DNA of 36,452 nt, taken from positions 1-36,452 of the forward strand of contig JAGAAS010000103.1 in NCBI GenBank assembly GCA_017615125.1, written 5' to 3'. Every line of letters begins with the position of its first letter. The first letter of the stretch is position 1. The position numbers were made by a program, and so were the translations under genes. Source of the stretch: Bacteroidaceae bacterium (GTDB taxonomy: Bacteria > Bacteroidota > Bacteroidia > Bacteroidales > Bacteroidaceae). Below the pieces are notes generated by a model. It was not told the origin of the DNA and made no database searches. It saw only the letters and a program-made list of their open reading frames with translations. Below, piece by piece: positions 24,879-32,234 of this stretch.

Positions 24879-26168
24879 TCAGTCTAAGTAGCGCTCGATC
24901 GTCTGCTCCCTGTCGGGGCCGACGGAGACGATGCGGATGGGCACTGAGAGCTCTTCCTCGAGGAAGGAGATGTAGTTGTTGAACTCCTCGGGGAACTCGT
25001 CCTCGCTAGTCATCTGCGAGAGGTCGCACTTCCAGCCGGGTATTTCGCAATAGATGGGCTTCACGCCTGTTTCAACGCTGTAGGGGAACTCATCCGTCTC
25101 GCGGCCGTCGATTTCGTACGCCACACAGGCCTTAATCGTCTCGAACGTGTCGAGAACGTCGCTCTTCATCATGATAAGGTCGGTGACGCCGTTTATCATG
25201 ATAGCGTAGCGCAGAGCTACCAGATCGATCCAGCCGCAGCGTCTCCGGCGTCCCGTGACGGCTCCATACTCGTGGCCGATGGACGTAAGCTTCTCGCCGT
25301 CTTCGTCAAACAGCTCGGTGGGGAAGGGACCGCCGCCCACGCGTGTGCAATACGCCTTCATGATGCCGTAGACGCGACCTATTCGATTGGGCGCCACGCC
25401 GAGTCCCGAACAAGCGCCGGCGCAAACAGTATTCGACGAGGTGACAAAAGGATACGAGCCGAAGTCTACGTCAAGCATCGTGCCCTGTGCTCCCTCGCAC
25501 AGCATGGATTTACCCTCGTCCAGCAAGCGGTTAATCTCGTGCTCGCTGTCGGTGAAAGTGAACTGGCGCAGATAGCTGACGCCCTCCATCCATACCTTCT
25601 CCTTCTCGGCCAGGTCCTTCATGGCGGCGTCCCATTCACTCTCGTTCAGCAGCCCGCGAAGGATGCCCAGGTGGCGCTCCTTGGCCTTGGCGTAGAGGGT
25701 ATCGAAGTCGCGTTCGAGATCTCCGACGCGCAGGCCGTTTCGACTGGTCTTGTCGGTGTATGCAGGGCCGATGCCCTTGCCTGTGGTGCCCACCTTGGAG
25801 GCTCCCTTGGCCTTCTCGTAGGCTGCGTCAAGGAGCCGGTGCGTCGGAAGTATCAAGTGTGCCTTGCGGGAAATGTGCAGGCGCTGCTTCATTGGGATGC
25901 CGCTGGCCTCGAAGTCTTCCGCCTCGGCCTTGAAAAGAGCCGGGTCGAGGACGACACCGTTTCCGATGATGTTGAGCTTATCTCCCTGGAATATGCCTGA
26001 GGGAATGGAGCGCAACACATACTTATGTCCTTCAAACTCAAGGGTATGGCCCGCGTTGGGTCCTCCCTGGAATCGGGCGATTACATCATAGCGTGGGGTG
26101 AGGAAGTCAACGACTTTTCCTTTCCCTTCGTCTCCCCACTGGAGACCGAGCAAAACATCAACTTTCAT
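24879..26168 (-). CDS. purA: Adenylosuccinate synthetase
   Basis: PurA joins IMP and aspartate using GTP, the first step from IMP to AMP. The 429-residue protein starting at 26168 has the canonical N-terminus MKVDVLLGLQWGDEGKGKVVD, with the GTP-binding GDEGKGK at 12-18 and the IMP-binding FQGGPNAGHT. An upstream ATG at 26237 in the same frame would place 69 nt within the fur gene and is rejected. The first codons overlap the 3' end of fur by 11 nt, so translation of the two is probably coupled. Confidence 0.96.
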   Translation of the reverse strand: MKVDVLLGLQWGDEGKGKVVDFLTPRYDVIARFQGGPNAGHTLEFEGHKYVLRSIPSGIFQGDKLNIIGNGVVLDPALFKAEAEDFEASGIPMKQRLHISRKAHLILPTHRLLDAAYEKAKGASKVGTTGKGIGPAYTDKTSRNGLRVGDLERDFDTLYAKAKERHLGILRGLLNESEWDAAMKDLAEKEKVWMEGVSYLRQFTFTDSEHEINRLLDEGKSMLCEGAQGTMLDVDFGSYPFVTSSNTVCAGACSGLGVAPNRIGRVYGIMKAYCTRVGGGPFPTELFDEDGEKLTSIGHEYGAVTGRRRRCGWIDLVALRYAIMINGVTDLIMMKSDVLDTFETIKACVAYEIDGRETDEFPYSVETGVKPIYCEIPGWKCDLSQMTSEDEFPEEFNNYISFLEEELSVPIRIVSVGPDREQTIERYLD

Positions 26169-26652
26169 ACTTTTTCTGACTGTTTCTTTGTTTTCTGCGC
26201 AGGGCGGCTTTGCATTTGCTGCACAGGCCATATACATATAGGTAGGATGGGTCGACGAGAAATCCGCGAATGTGCTTCGACATGATGTAATTGGTTATCG
26301 CGTCGAAGTGTACGTCCTGCACCATGCCGCATCGCTTGCACACGCGGTGGTAGTGAGGCTCGTCGCCGTGCACTCGCTCGTAGAGCGCGCTGGGTCCGAA
26401 ATAGTGGCGCGCGAGGAGCTTGGCGTCGATGAGCAGTTCCACATTGTTGTAGAGCGTTGCCATACTCACGGGGAAGCGCCGTTCCATCAGCCAGCCGTGA
26501 AGCATCTCGATGGTGAAGTGTCCCTCATGCGCGTAGATGGTATCCACAATGGTACTGCGCTCGGGAGTAACCCTGAGGCGGTGTGCATGAAGGTAGTCCT
26601 CCAGAATCTGATGGACCTCGGCGTAAATGTTGTCCTGGCTCTCGTCGCTCAT
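26158..26652 (-). CDS. Fur-family transcriptional regulator
   Basis: This 164-residue metal-dependent regulator has a winged-helix N-terminus with the recognition helix at about 63-74 (SMATLYNNVELL). The C-terminal dimerisation domain has two CxxC pairs (Cys105/108 and Cys144/147) that form the structural zinc site. His residues at 95, 100 and 102 (VHGDEPHYHR) could form the regulatory metal site. Whether it senses iron, peroxide (PerR-like) or zinc cannot be decided from the sequence. It has its own promoter (26693-26724), and its end overlaps purA by 11 nt, an unusual pairing of a metal regulator with a purine gene. Confidence 0.93.
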   Translation of the reverse strand: MSDESQDNIYAEVHQILEDYLHAHRLRVTPERSTIVDTIYAHEGHFTIEMLHGWLMERRFPVSMATLYNNVELLIDAKLLARHYFGPSALYERVHGDEPHYHRVCKRCGMVQDVHFDAITNYIMSKHIRGFLVDPSYLYVYGLCSKCKAALRRKQRNSQKKYES

Positions 26653-26692
26653 TGTCAGCCTGTTGTTTTCCGCTTCTTTGCAGTATCGGGAA

Positions 26693-26724
26693 CAAAGATA
26701 GTAGTTTTCCCGCTAATCGTCAAA
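26693..26724 (-). promoter_or_regulatory. Promoter of fur-purA
   Basis: On the minus strand TTTG (26721-26724), a 20-nt spacer and TATCTTTG (26693-26700). The -33 box lies just after the stop codon of the upstream AlkD-like gene (26728), marking the start of a new transcription unit. Confidence 0.75.
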
Positions 26725-26727
26725 GGA

Positions 26728-27339
26728 TTAGTCTTTTTTTTCTCTCAGCCTGTCCAAAGCCATCGCGGCCACTTCGGCAAGCGCACGGTTTGGCGACTCA
26801 GCGGCGGCGCTGGCCTGGTCTTCGAGCTCGTCGTGTGCACGAGGGCTGAGGACGGCTCCCGGCTTGTTGAGCAAGTGACATAGGAGCCGGTAGCCGGTGT
26901 ACTGCTCGAGCGCGTCGTCGGAAGCAATCCACTGGAAGGCTTTCTCAGAGGCGTAGGGCAGATGGCGGAAAAGGCTCATGCAGGTATAGTCGGCGAGCTC
27001 GGCATCGTGGATGTCGTCCATCCAGATGTCGCAGATGTCGGGCAGGAACGTCTCGGGCGGCTGCAGCATTCCTGCCAGGATGCGGCATTCGCGGATGTCC
27101 TCTTTCCAGAGCGCCTGCGCCAGGGCATGGCTCTTGTCGAGCGTGGCGGCAAGTTCCTTGAGCCGCGGCAGTTCTATGCCATAGATGAGCCGGTAGCGAA
27201 GTCCGCGCTCGCGGAGGCTTTGGGAGAGGACACCGTTCATGAGGGGCCGCAGGAGGGCCTTTATCTCGCCGACCTTGCGAGCAGTGTCGTCGGCTATGCG
27301 GGCTGTGTCGCCGGCCGGGTGAGTTGTCGTCGCGCTCAT
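26728..27339 (-). CDS. AlkD-like DNA alkylation repair protein (HEAT-like)
   Basis: This 203-residue, mostly helical protein resembles the DNA_alkylation (AlkD) HEAT-repeat family. Family-like features are LRYRLIYGIELPRLKELA, LWKEDIRECRILAGML (about 97-112) and IWMDDIHDAELADYTC (about 125-140). These proteins act on alkylated bases without flipping them, though many homologues are uncharacterised and may have other roles. It lacks a signal peptide. Its ATG overlaps the stop codon of the DPP III gene by one base (TGATG at 27337-27341), so it is translationally coupled to an exported peptidase, an odd functional pairing. Confidence 0.7.
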   Translation of the reverse strand: MSATTTHPAGDTARIADDTARKVGEIKALLRPLMNGVLSQSLRERGLRYRLIYGIELPRLKELAATLDKSHALAQALWKEDIRECRILAGMLQPPETFLPDICDIWMDDIHDAELADYTCMSLFRHLPYASEKAFQWIASDDALEQYTGYRLLCHLLNKPGAVLSPRAHDELEDQASAAAESPNRALAEVAAMALDRLREKKD

Positions 27340-29375
27340 CAGTTGACTAAAGGCAGGTTGGCGTAGTCGCGGCTGTAGCGCAGGTTCTGCTCGGCGAAGC
27401 TCTCGGTGTAGCTCACGGTGATGTCTGTGAGCTTCCCGTCGGCGTCGTACTCAGGCGTGTAGACGGGATTGATGAATCCCTTGTAGGGTGCGAGGTCGAG
27501 GGCTTTGTACCGCTGGAGCACCTCCTGGTGGAGAGCAGGGTCTACCTTCACGGCGTAGGTCTCGACGAGCTGGCGGGCTGCCTCCAGGTCGCCTTCGGAC
27601 TTGATGCGCTGTATTTCGGCAAGGAGCTCGCCGAAGAGGTTGCGCAGCTTCTTGTAGTCGTTGACCTTGACGTACGTTTTGCCGTCGACCTTGGCAAGCT
27701 CGACAACGTTCTCAGCCTTGCCGTGCTCGTAAGCCCAGTGGGCGATGAGCGAGCGGTTGCGCATGTGTGCTTCTTCGATGTCGTTGCCGGGCTCGATACG
27801 CACGAGCTGAGTCATCAGGCCGTTCATCATATAAGTGTAGTACTGTGCCTTGTAGGCTTCGCGGTCGGGGAGGAGTCCGAGCTCGACGATTTTCTTGTCG
27901 CCCACGTAGTAGAGTCCGAAGAGGTCGGCGCGAGCCTCCTCGATGGTGCTGCCGTAGGCCTTCAGCGCGTCGGGGTCGACACCCGGGAGGAGTTTTCCCG
28001 AGCCGTGGCCGAGGCATTCGTGGAGGTCGGTGTGCAGGTCGTCGGTCATCGAGTCATATTTATCAAGCAGCTTGCGCTCTTTATTACTGAAAACGAATTC
28101 TTCATTGAATCCGTTGCCGTGTGCAGCCTTGGCGTAGGCCTCGGTGAGGTTGCCGATGGTGACTGACTTGGAGCCGTGTGCGGCGCGCACCCAGTTACTG
28201 TTGGGCAGGTTGATGCCGATGGCGGTGGAGGGATAGAGGTCGCCGGCAAGTATGGCGGCGGTGATGACTTTTGCCGTGATGCCCTTGCACTCCTCCTTCT
28301 TGAAGCGGGGATCGACGGGCGAGTGGTCCTCAAACCACTGCGCGTTGCTGCTGACAGTCTCGGTACGTCGCGTTGCCTCAAGGTCCTTGAAGTTTACGAT
28401 GCTCTCCCAGCTGGCTTTCATGCCGAGCGGGTCGCCGTAGCTCTCGGTGAAGCCGTTGACGAAATCGACGCGGCTGTCGAGGTCCTTCACCCAGGCGATG
28501 CAGTAGTCGTCGAACGTGCGGAGGTCACCGTCGTCGTAGAATTGAATGAGCTTCTGGATGACTTCCTTCTGCGTGTCGTTCTCTGCCACGTCGGCAGCCT
28601 TACGGAGCCAATAGACGATCTTTGCGATGGCCTGCCCGTAGAGGCCGTCGGTTTTCCATACGCGCTCGGTGAGCTTGCCGTCTTCCTTGACGAGACGGCT
28701 GTTCATGCCGTACATTACGGGCTCGGGATCGTCGGCCGACTTCATGGCGGCGTAGAAGCTCTCGGCCTCGGCCTGGGTAACTCCCTCGCCGTAGTAGTTG
28801 CATGCGGAGGTGAGGATGAGGTCCTCGCCGTCGGCCTGGTTAGTCTTCTTGGTGAGGACGAGGGGGTCGAACATGACGGGGCAAATCTCGTCGAGGAACT
28901 CCTCAGCGGTCTGCGCCACGGGCATTTGCGGCACGTACGCGGGGTTTGCCGTCACGGTGGCGCGGAACCATTCCTCGCTGAAGGCGGGAAGGAACTTGAG
29001 CTCGCCGTAATGGTGATGGATGCCGTTGGAGAACCAAACGCGCTTCAGGTATACTTCGAGAGCCTTCATCTCCTCGCTCTCGTGGTCGAGGGCCTTGTCG
29101 GCGTAGATGGCTTCGAGGACGGCGCGGATGCGGAGGTTATACCGGCAGTTCTGGTCGTAGAGGATGTCGCGTCCCTGAAGGGCGGCCTCGCTCAGGTAAT
29201 AGACGAGCTCCTTCTGGCGGAGGGAGAGCTGGTCCCATCCCTTCACCTCGTAGCGGAGCATCTGGAGGTCGGCGAACTTTTCGTTGGAGTACTCAAATTC
29301 TGCGGCTGTCTTGTCGCCGCTGCACGAAGCAATCAACATCATTGCCATGGTCATCAGTAGGGTTGTCTTTTTCAT
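27339..29375 (-). CDS. Dipeptidyl-peptidase III lipoprotein (peptidase M49)
   Basis: This 678-residue zinc exopeptidase releases dipeptides from peptide N-termini. The M49 zinc motif HECLGH is at 452-457, with the third ligand in EEARAD at 479-484. The six-residue HExxGH form is the family hallmark. The N-terminus has a lipoprotein signal ending LIASC with Cys18 as lipidation site, so the enzyme should be anchored in the envelope rather than cytoplasmic like the eukaryotic DPP III. Length matches the Bacteroides enzyme. It lies downstream of a TPR gene (54 nt) and is coupled to the AlkD-like gene. Confidence 0.93.
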   Translation of the reverse strand: MKKTTLLMTMAMMLIASCSGDKTAAEFEYSNEKFADLQMLRYEVKGWDQLSLRQKELVYYLSEAALQGRDILYDQNCRYNLRIRAVLEAIYADKALDHESEEMKALEVYLKRVWFSNGIHHHYGELKFLPAFSEEWFRATVTANPAYVPQMPVAQTAEEFLDEICPVMFDPLVLTKKTNQADGEDLILTSACNYYGEGVTQAEAESFYAAMKSADDPEPVMYGMNSRLVKEDGKLTERVWKTDGLYGQAIAKIVYWLRKAADVAENDTQKEVIQKLIQFYDDGDLRTFDDYCIAWVKDLDSRVDFVNGFTESYGDPLGMKASWESIVNFKDLEATRRTETVSSNAQWFEDHSPVDPRFKKEECKGITAKVITAAILAGDLYPSTAIGINLPNSNWVRAAHGSKSVTIGNLTEAYAKAAHGNGFNEEFVFSNKERKLLDKYDSMTDDLHTDLHECLGHGSGKLLPGVDPDALKAYGSTIEEARADLFGLYYVGDKKIVELGLLPDREAYKAQYYTYMMNGLMTQLVRIEPGNDIEEAHMRNRSLIAHWAYEHGKAENVVELAKVDGKTYVKVNDYKKLRNLFGELLAEIQRIKSEGDLEAARQLVETYAVKVDPALHQEVLQRYKALDLAPYKGFINPVYTPEYDADGKLTDITVSYTESFAEQNLRYSRDYANLPLVN

Positions 29376-29429
29376 ATTGTACGATTATTTCTTGTGGGTT
29401 CTGGATAGTCGGTGGGCGTCGTCGGGAGG

Positions 29430-30260
29430 TTACTTGCAGCGGCGGTATAGTCCGTCGAGGTCGGCACGGCGAAGGCCCAGGCGGACGGCTTCGTCGAGGT
29501 CGGCACGGGCGGCGCGCTTCTTCCTGAGCTGGAGATAGACTTCGGCACGGGCTACGTGCGCGAAGGCATCCTGGGGAGCCAGCCGCACGGCTTCGTCGCA
29601 GTCGACGAGGGCGAGATCGGGAAGATTCCTGTCGGCCAGCACGTCGGCGCGGGCCAGGTAGTACTCGGCGTTGTCGGGACGGCGGTGAATGAGCTCGGAA
29701 AGCTGCTCGGTGGCTTCGCGCAGGCGGTGCTGCTTCTGGTTGAGAAGGGCAAGGCCGAGGGCTGCGCTCTCGTCCGCGGGATCGAGGCTGAGGAGCCGCG
29801 TGTAGTCAGCGCGCGCCACGTCGTAGGCGTGCTTCCTGACGGCTATGTAAGCACGGAACAGGAGGGCTTCCTTGTTGTCGATGTCCTGGTCGAGGACGTT
29901 GCTGTAGTCGACGTAAGCTCTCTCCTCGTCGCCGATTTGAAGGCGCGCTGCGGCGCGTGCGAGAAGGACGGGGATGTTCAGTGGATTGTAATTCAAGGCC
30001 AGGGAGTAGCTCTCGATGGCTTCTTCCATCTGTCCCATCTGGCTCCGCAAGGCGCCGAGCGTGGCGAGAACGGCAGCGTTTCCCTTGTTGGCGGGGTCGG
30101 CTTCGAGGGCTTTCTCGAGGCAACGCGCCGCAAGGGCGAGGCTGTCGCGCCCGGCGCAGGCGTATGCACTGTCGACCCACTCGGCGTACGTCTGTGCGCG
30201 CAGGGGGAGGGCAAGAAGCATTGCCGCAACCAGCGGGAGTATGAAGGACCGGTTTTTCAT
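29430..30260 (-). CDS. Exported tetratricopeptide-repeat protein
   Basis: This 276-residue protein has a signal peptide (MKNRSFILPLVAAMLLALPLRAQ). The rest is about seven TPR units, e.g. AAVLATLGALRSQMGQMEEAIESYSLALNYNP and YYLARADVLADRNLPDLALVDCDEAVRLAP. It should act as a periplasmic scaffold for protein-protein contact. The ATG at 30260 is preferred over the frame's first ATG at 30365 because it opens the signal peptide and sits just below a promoter. It may be co-transcribed with the DPP III and AlkD-like genes. Confidence 0.85.
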   Translation of the reverse strand: MKNRSFILPLVAAMLLALPLRAQTYAEWVDSAYACAGRDSLALAARCLEKALEADPANKGNAAVLATLGALRSQMGQMEEAIESYSLALNYNPLNIPVLLARAAARLQIGDEERAYVDYSNVLDQDIDNKEALLFRAYIAVRKHAYDVARADYTRLLSLDPADESAALGLALLNQKQHRLREATEQLSELIHRRPDNAEYYLARADVLADRNLPDLALVDCDEAVRLAPQDAFAHVARAEVYLQLRKKRAARADLDEAVRLGLRRADLDGLYRRCK

Positions 30261-30270
30261 CTTTACCTTG

Positions 30271-30301
30271 CAAAAATAGGCTTTTTCTCCGGTCTGCACA
30301 A
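30271..30301 (-). promoter_or_regulatory. Promoter of the TPR-DPP III-AlkD-like group
   Basis: On the minus strand TTG (30299-30301), a 20-nt spacer and TATTTTTG (30271-30278), a match to TAnnTTTG. The start codon of the TPR gene is 11 nt away, giving a near-leaderless mRNA. Confidence 0.6.
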
Positions 30302-30403
30302 CTTCTGTGCATAACATTTTGAAAAATAAAGCTTTTTTTGCAACTCCGGGGGATGTATTATACACTGCGTGCGGTTTGTTGCCGGCCTTGTCAGGTGTGT
30401 AAT

Positions 30404-30440
30404 AAAAAGACTGTGCCAGGGGGTTGTCCTGGCACAGTCT
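30404..30440 (-). terminator. Strong intrinsic terminator after the OB-fold lipoprotein gene
   Basis: A perfect 13-bp stem AGACTGTGCCAGG (30408-30420 with 30428-30440), a 7-nt loop, and a minus-strand T-run (TTTTTATT). It ends the receptor-lipoprotein unit 18 nt after the stop. Confidence 0.9.
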
Positions 30441-30458
30441 GAAGGGTATTAGGGTCCG

Positions 30459-32210
30459 TTAGGGCTTTTCTACGCTGTAGACGTAGGCTTTCTTGGATGC
30501 CGTCTCGGCTACGCTGTTGAAGAGAGTGAGCTGGCCGTAGACGGTTACCTTGTCGCCGACTTCTACCTGGCCGTCGCCTTCAGCCCAAGGCTGGTTGTTG
30601 AGCCAATATACGCTGTAGGCTTCGAAGTCGTGAGCGTAGTCGGTGGTGGACTTTCCGTTCTCGGCGCCGTTGTAAGTGCCGTCGTCGGAGAGCCAGAAGG
30701 TGCCGGTGCCGTAGCTTGCGGAGAAGGTGTAGAGTATCTTGGATACGATGCCCTTGACGAAGACGTTGGCGGTGCATGCAGCGTTGGCTGCGGCGATGCC
30801 TCCTGCTACGTTGAAGGGATAGGCTTCGGAGCCGAGGCCGTTAGCGTCGGTCTGCACGCCGTTAACGCTGTAGACGTAGGCTTTCTTGGATGCTGTCTCG
30901 GCGATTCCGTTGTAGACGGTGGTCTTTCCACAGATGATGACTTCGTCTCCTACGGATACCTGGGCGTTTCCTTCTGCCCACGGCTGGTTGCCGAACCAGT
31001 ATACGCTGTAGGCTTCAAAGTCGTGTGCGGGGTCTTCGGTGGACTTGCTGTCTTCGGTGCAGCTGCAGGTGCCGTCTTCTGAGATCCAGAAGGTTGTTGT
31101 GGGGTACTTGGCGCTTGCTGTGTAGAGGACGCGCGAGACGATTCCCTTGACGTAGACGTCGTTTGAGCTTTCGCCGCCGACTTTATTGGCGAAGGCGATG
31201 GCTTCGGTGACGGTGAAGGGGAGGTCGGCGGTGCCGGAGAGTCCGTCCTGGCTGACGGTGGTCTCTGAGGTGTAGGTCTTGCCTCCTGATGTGGTCTTGA
31301 AGACGAGCGTTGTCTGTCGGGGTCCTGCGGTGTTGGCTGCTGCGTGGAGGGTGACGGTGTTGGCGGTGACTGCTTTCATGAAGAGCCACGACTGTGCGTC
31401 GGCGGGGATTTCCACGGAGAGCGTGTTGCCCTTGTTGGTGAGGAAGACGATGGCGTCGCCTCCGTCGGAGGTGAAGTTGGAGGTGCTCAGTGAGTCGACC
31501 TTGATGAGGGACTTGTTGACCTTGATAACGGTGACGTTGACGAGCTCGACGGTTCCGTTGTAGAGCTGCTTGGGTCCTTCGACGGTGACTTCGTCGCCTA
31601 CTTCAATGCTGGGGTTGAGCGAGGCGAACTTCTTCTCTTCTCCCTTGTTGAGGGTGCCGTAGATGGTGATCTCGCCGGTTCCGTCGTTGAGGTACCAGTT
31701 GCCATAGGTGGTGTTGTAGATGCCGGTGCAGATGCCGGTGACGCGGTAGGTCTTGCTCTCGGGTCCGGCGATGATCTCGGCGCATGTGGCTGGGGAGACG
31801 GTGGCTACGCCCTGGATGACGTTGACGATCTGCTCCTTGCCGGCGCAGAGGATGCGCAGCTCGGCGCTACGTCCGTCGAGGGTGGATCCTGCGGTGAGCT
31901 TGACGGTGGTTGTACCGGCGGGGCCGGACACTTTGTCGGCCTGGAGCCAGGCGGGAAGGGGGTTGTAGACGTATACGTCCTTGCCGTTGGCGTCTTTCTC
32001 GCCCGTCTTCTCGGCGAAGAGCTTCTCGAACTCCCATGCGTCGGTGGCGGTGACGGTGAGTTCAGCGGGTGCGCTGCCGTCGACGGGGATGGAGAGGTAG
32101 GATGAGGATACCTGCACTTCGTCGAGCTGGCTGGGTATGATCTCTTTCTCGCAGCTTGCGGCGAGCACCAGGAGCGCTGCAAGGGGAGTTATTAAATGCT
32201 TGATTTTCAT
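30459..32210 (-). CDS. Surface lipoprotein with alternating Ig/BACON-like and OB-fold-like domains
   Basis: This 583-residue lipoprotein has a signal ending LVLAASC with Cys20 lipidated; the following EKE resembles the charged surface-export signal of Bacteroidetes lipoproteins. The domains I infer are BACON/Ig-like at 33-134, OB-like at 136-233 (GNWYLNDGTGEITIYG, VGDEVTVEGPKQLYNGTVELVN), a second BACON/Ig-like at 236-322, and two OB-like domains at 329-449 and 462-581. The last two are clearly duplicates of each other (e.g. HDFEAYSVYW and AETASKKAYVYSV in both). OB folds of this sort occur in Bacteroidetes DUF5689-type and nuclease-associated surface proteins, so binding of nucleic acid or oligosaccharide is possible but unproven. 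It follows the TonB receptor gene by 24 nt and is probably its surface partner. Confidence 0.8.
   Translation of the reverse strand: MKIKHLITPLAALLVLAASCEKEIIPSQLDEVQVSSSYLSIPVDGSAPAELTVTATDAWEFEKLFAEKTGEKDANGKDVYVYNPLPAWLQADKVSGPAGTTTVKLTAGSTLDGRSAELRILCAGKEQIVNVIQGVATVSPATCAEIIAGPESKTYRVTGICTGIYNTTYGNWYLNDGTGEITIYGTLNKGEEKKFASLNPSIEVGDEVTVEGPKQLYNGTVELVNVTVIKVNKSLIKVDSLSTSNFTSDGGDAIVFLTNKGNTLSVEIPADAQSWLFMKAVTANTVTLHAAANTAGPRQTTLVFKTTSGGKTYTSETTVSQDGLSGTADLPFTVTEAIAFANKVGGESSNDVYVKGIVSRVLYTASAKYPTTTFWISEDGTCSCTEDSKSTEDPAHDFEAYSVYWFGNQPWAEGNAQVSVGDEVIICGKTTVYNGIAETASKKAYVYSVNGVQTDANGLGSEAYPFNVAGGIAAANAACTANVFVKGIVSKILYTFSASYGTGTFWLSDDGTYNGAENGKSTTDYAHDFEAYSVYWLNNQPWAEGDGQVEVGDKVTVYGQLTLFNSVAETASKKAYVYSVEKP
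30465..31226 (-). repeat. Tandem OB-fold duplication in the lipoprotein gene
   Basis: The segments 30864-31226 and 30465-30827 encode two similar ~120-residue domains and still share runs of identical DNA, for example the 29-nt block at 30472-30500 and 30865-30893. This indicates a relatively recent internal duplication or ongoing conversion. Confidence 0.75.
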
Positions 32211-32234
32211 AATAGATATTCGTATATGTATTGA

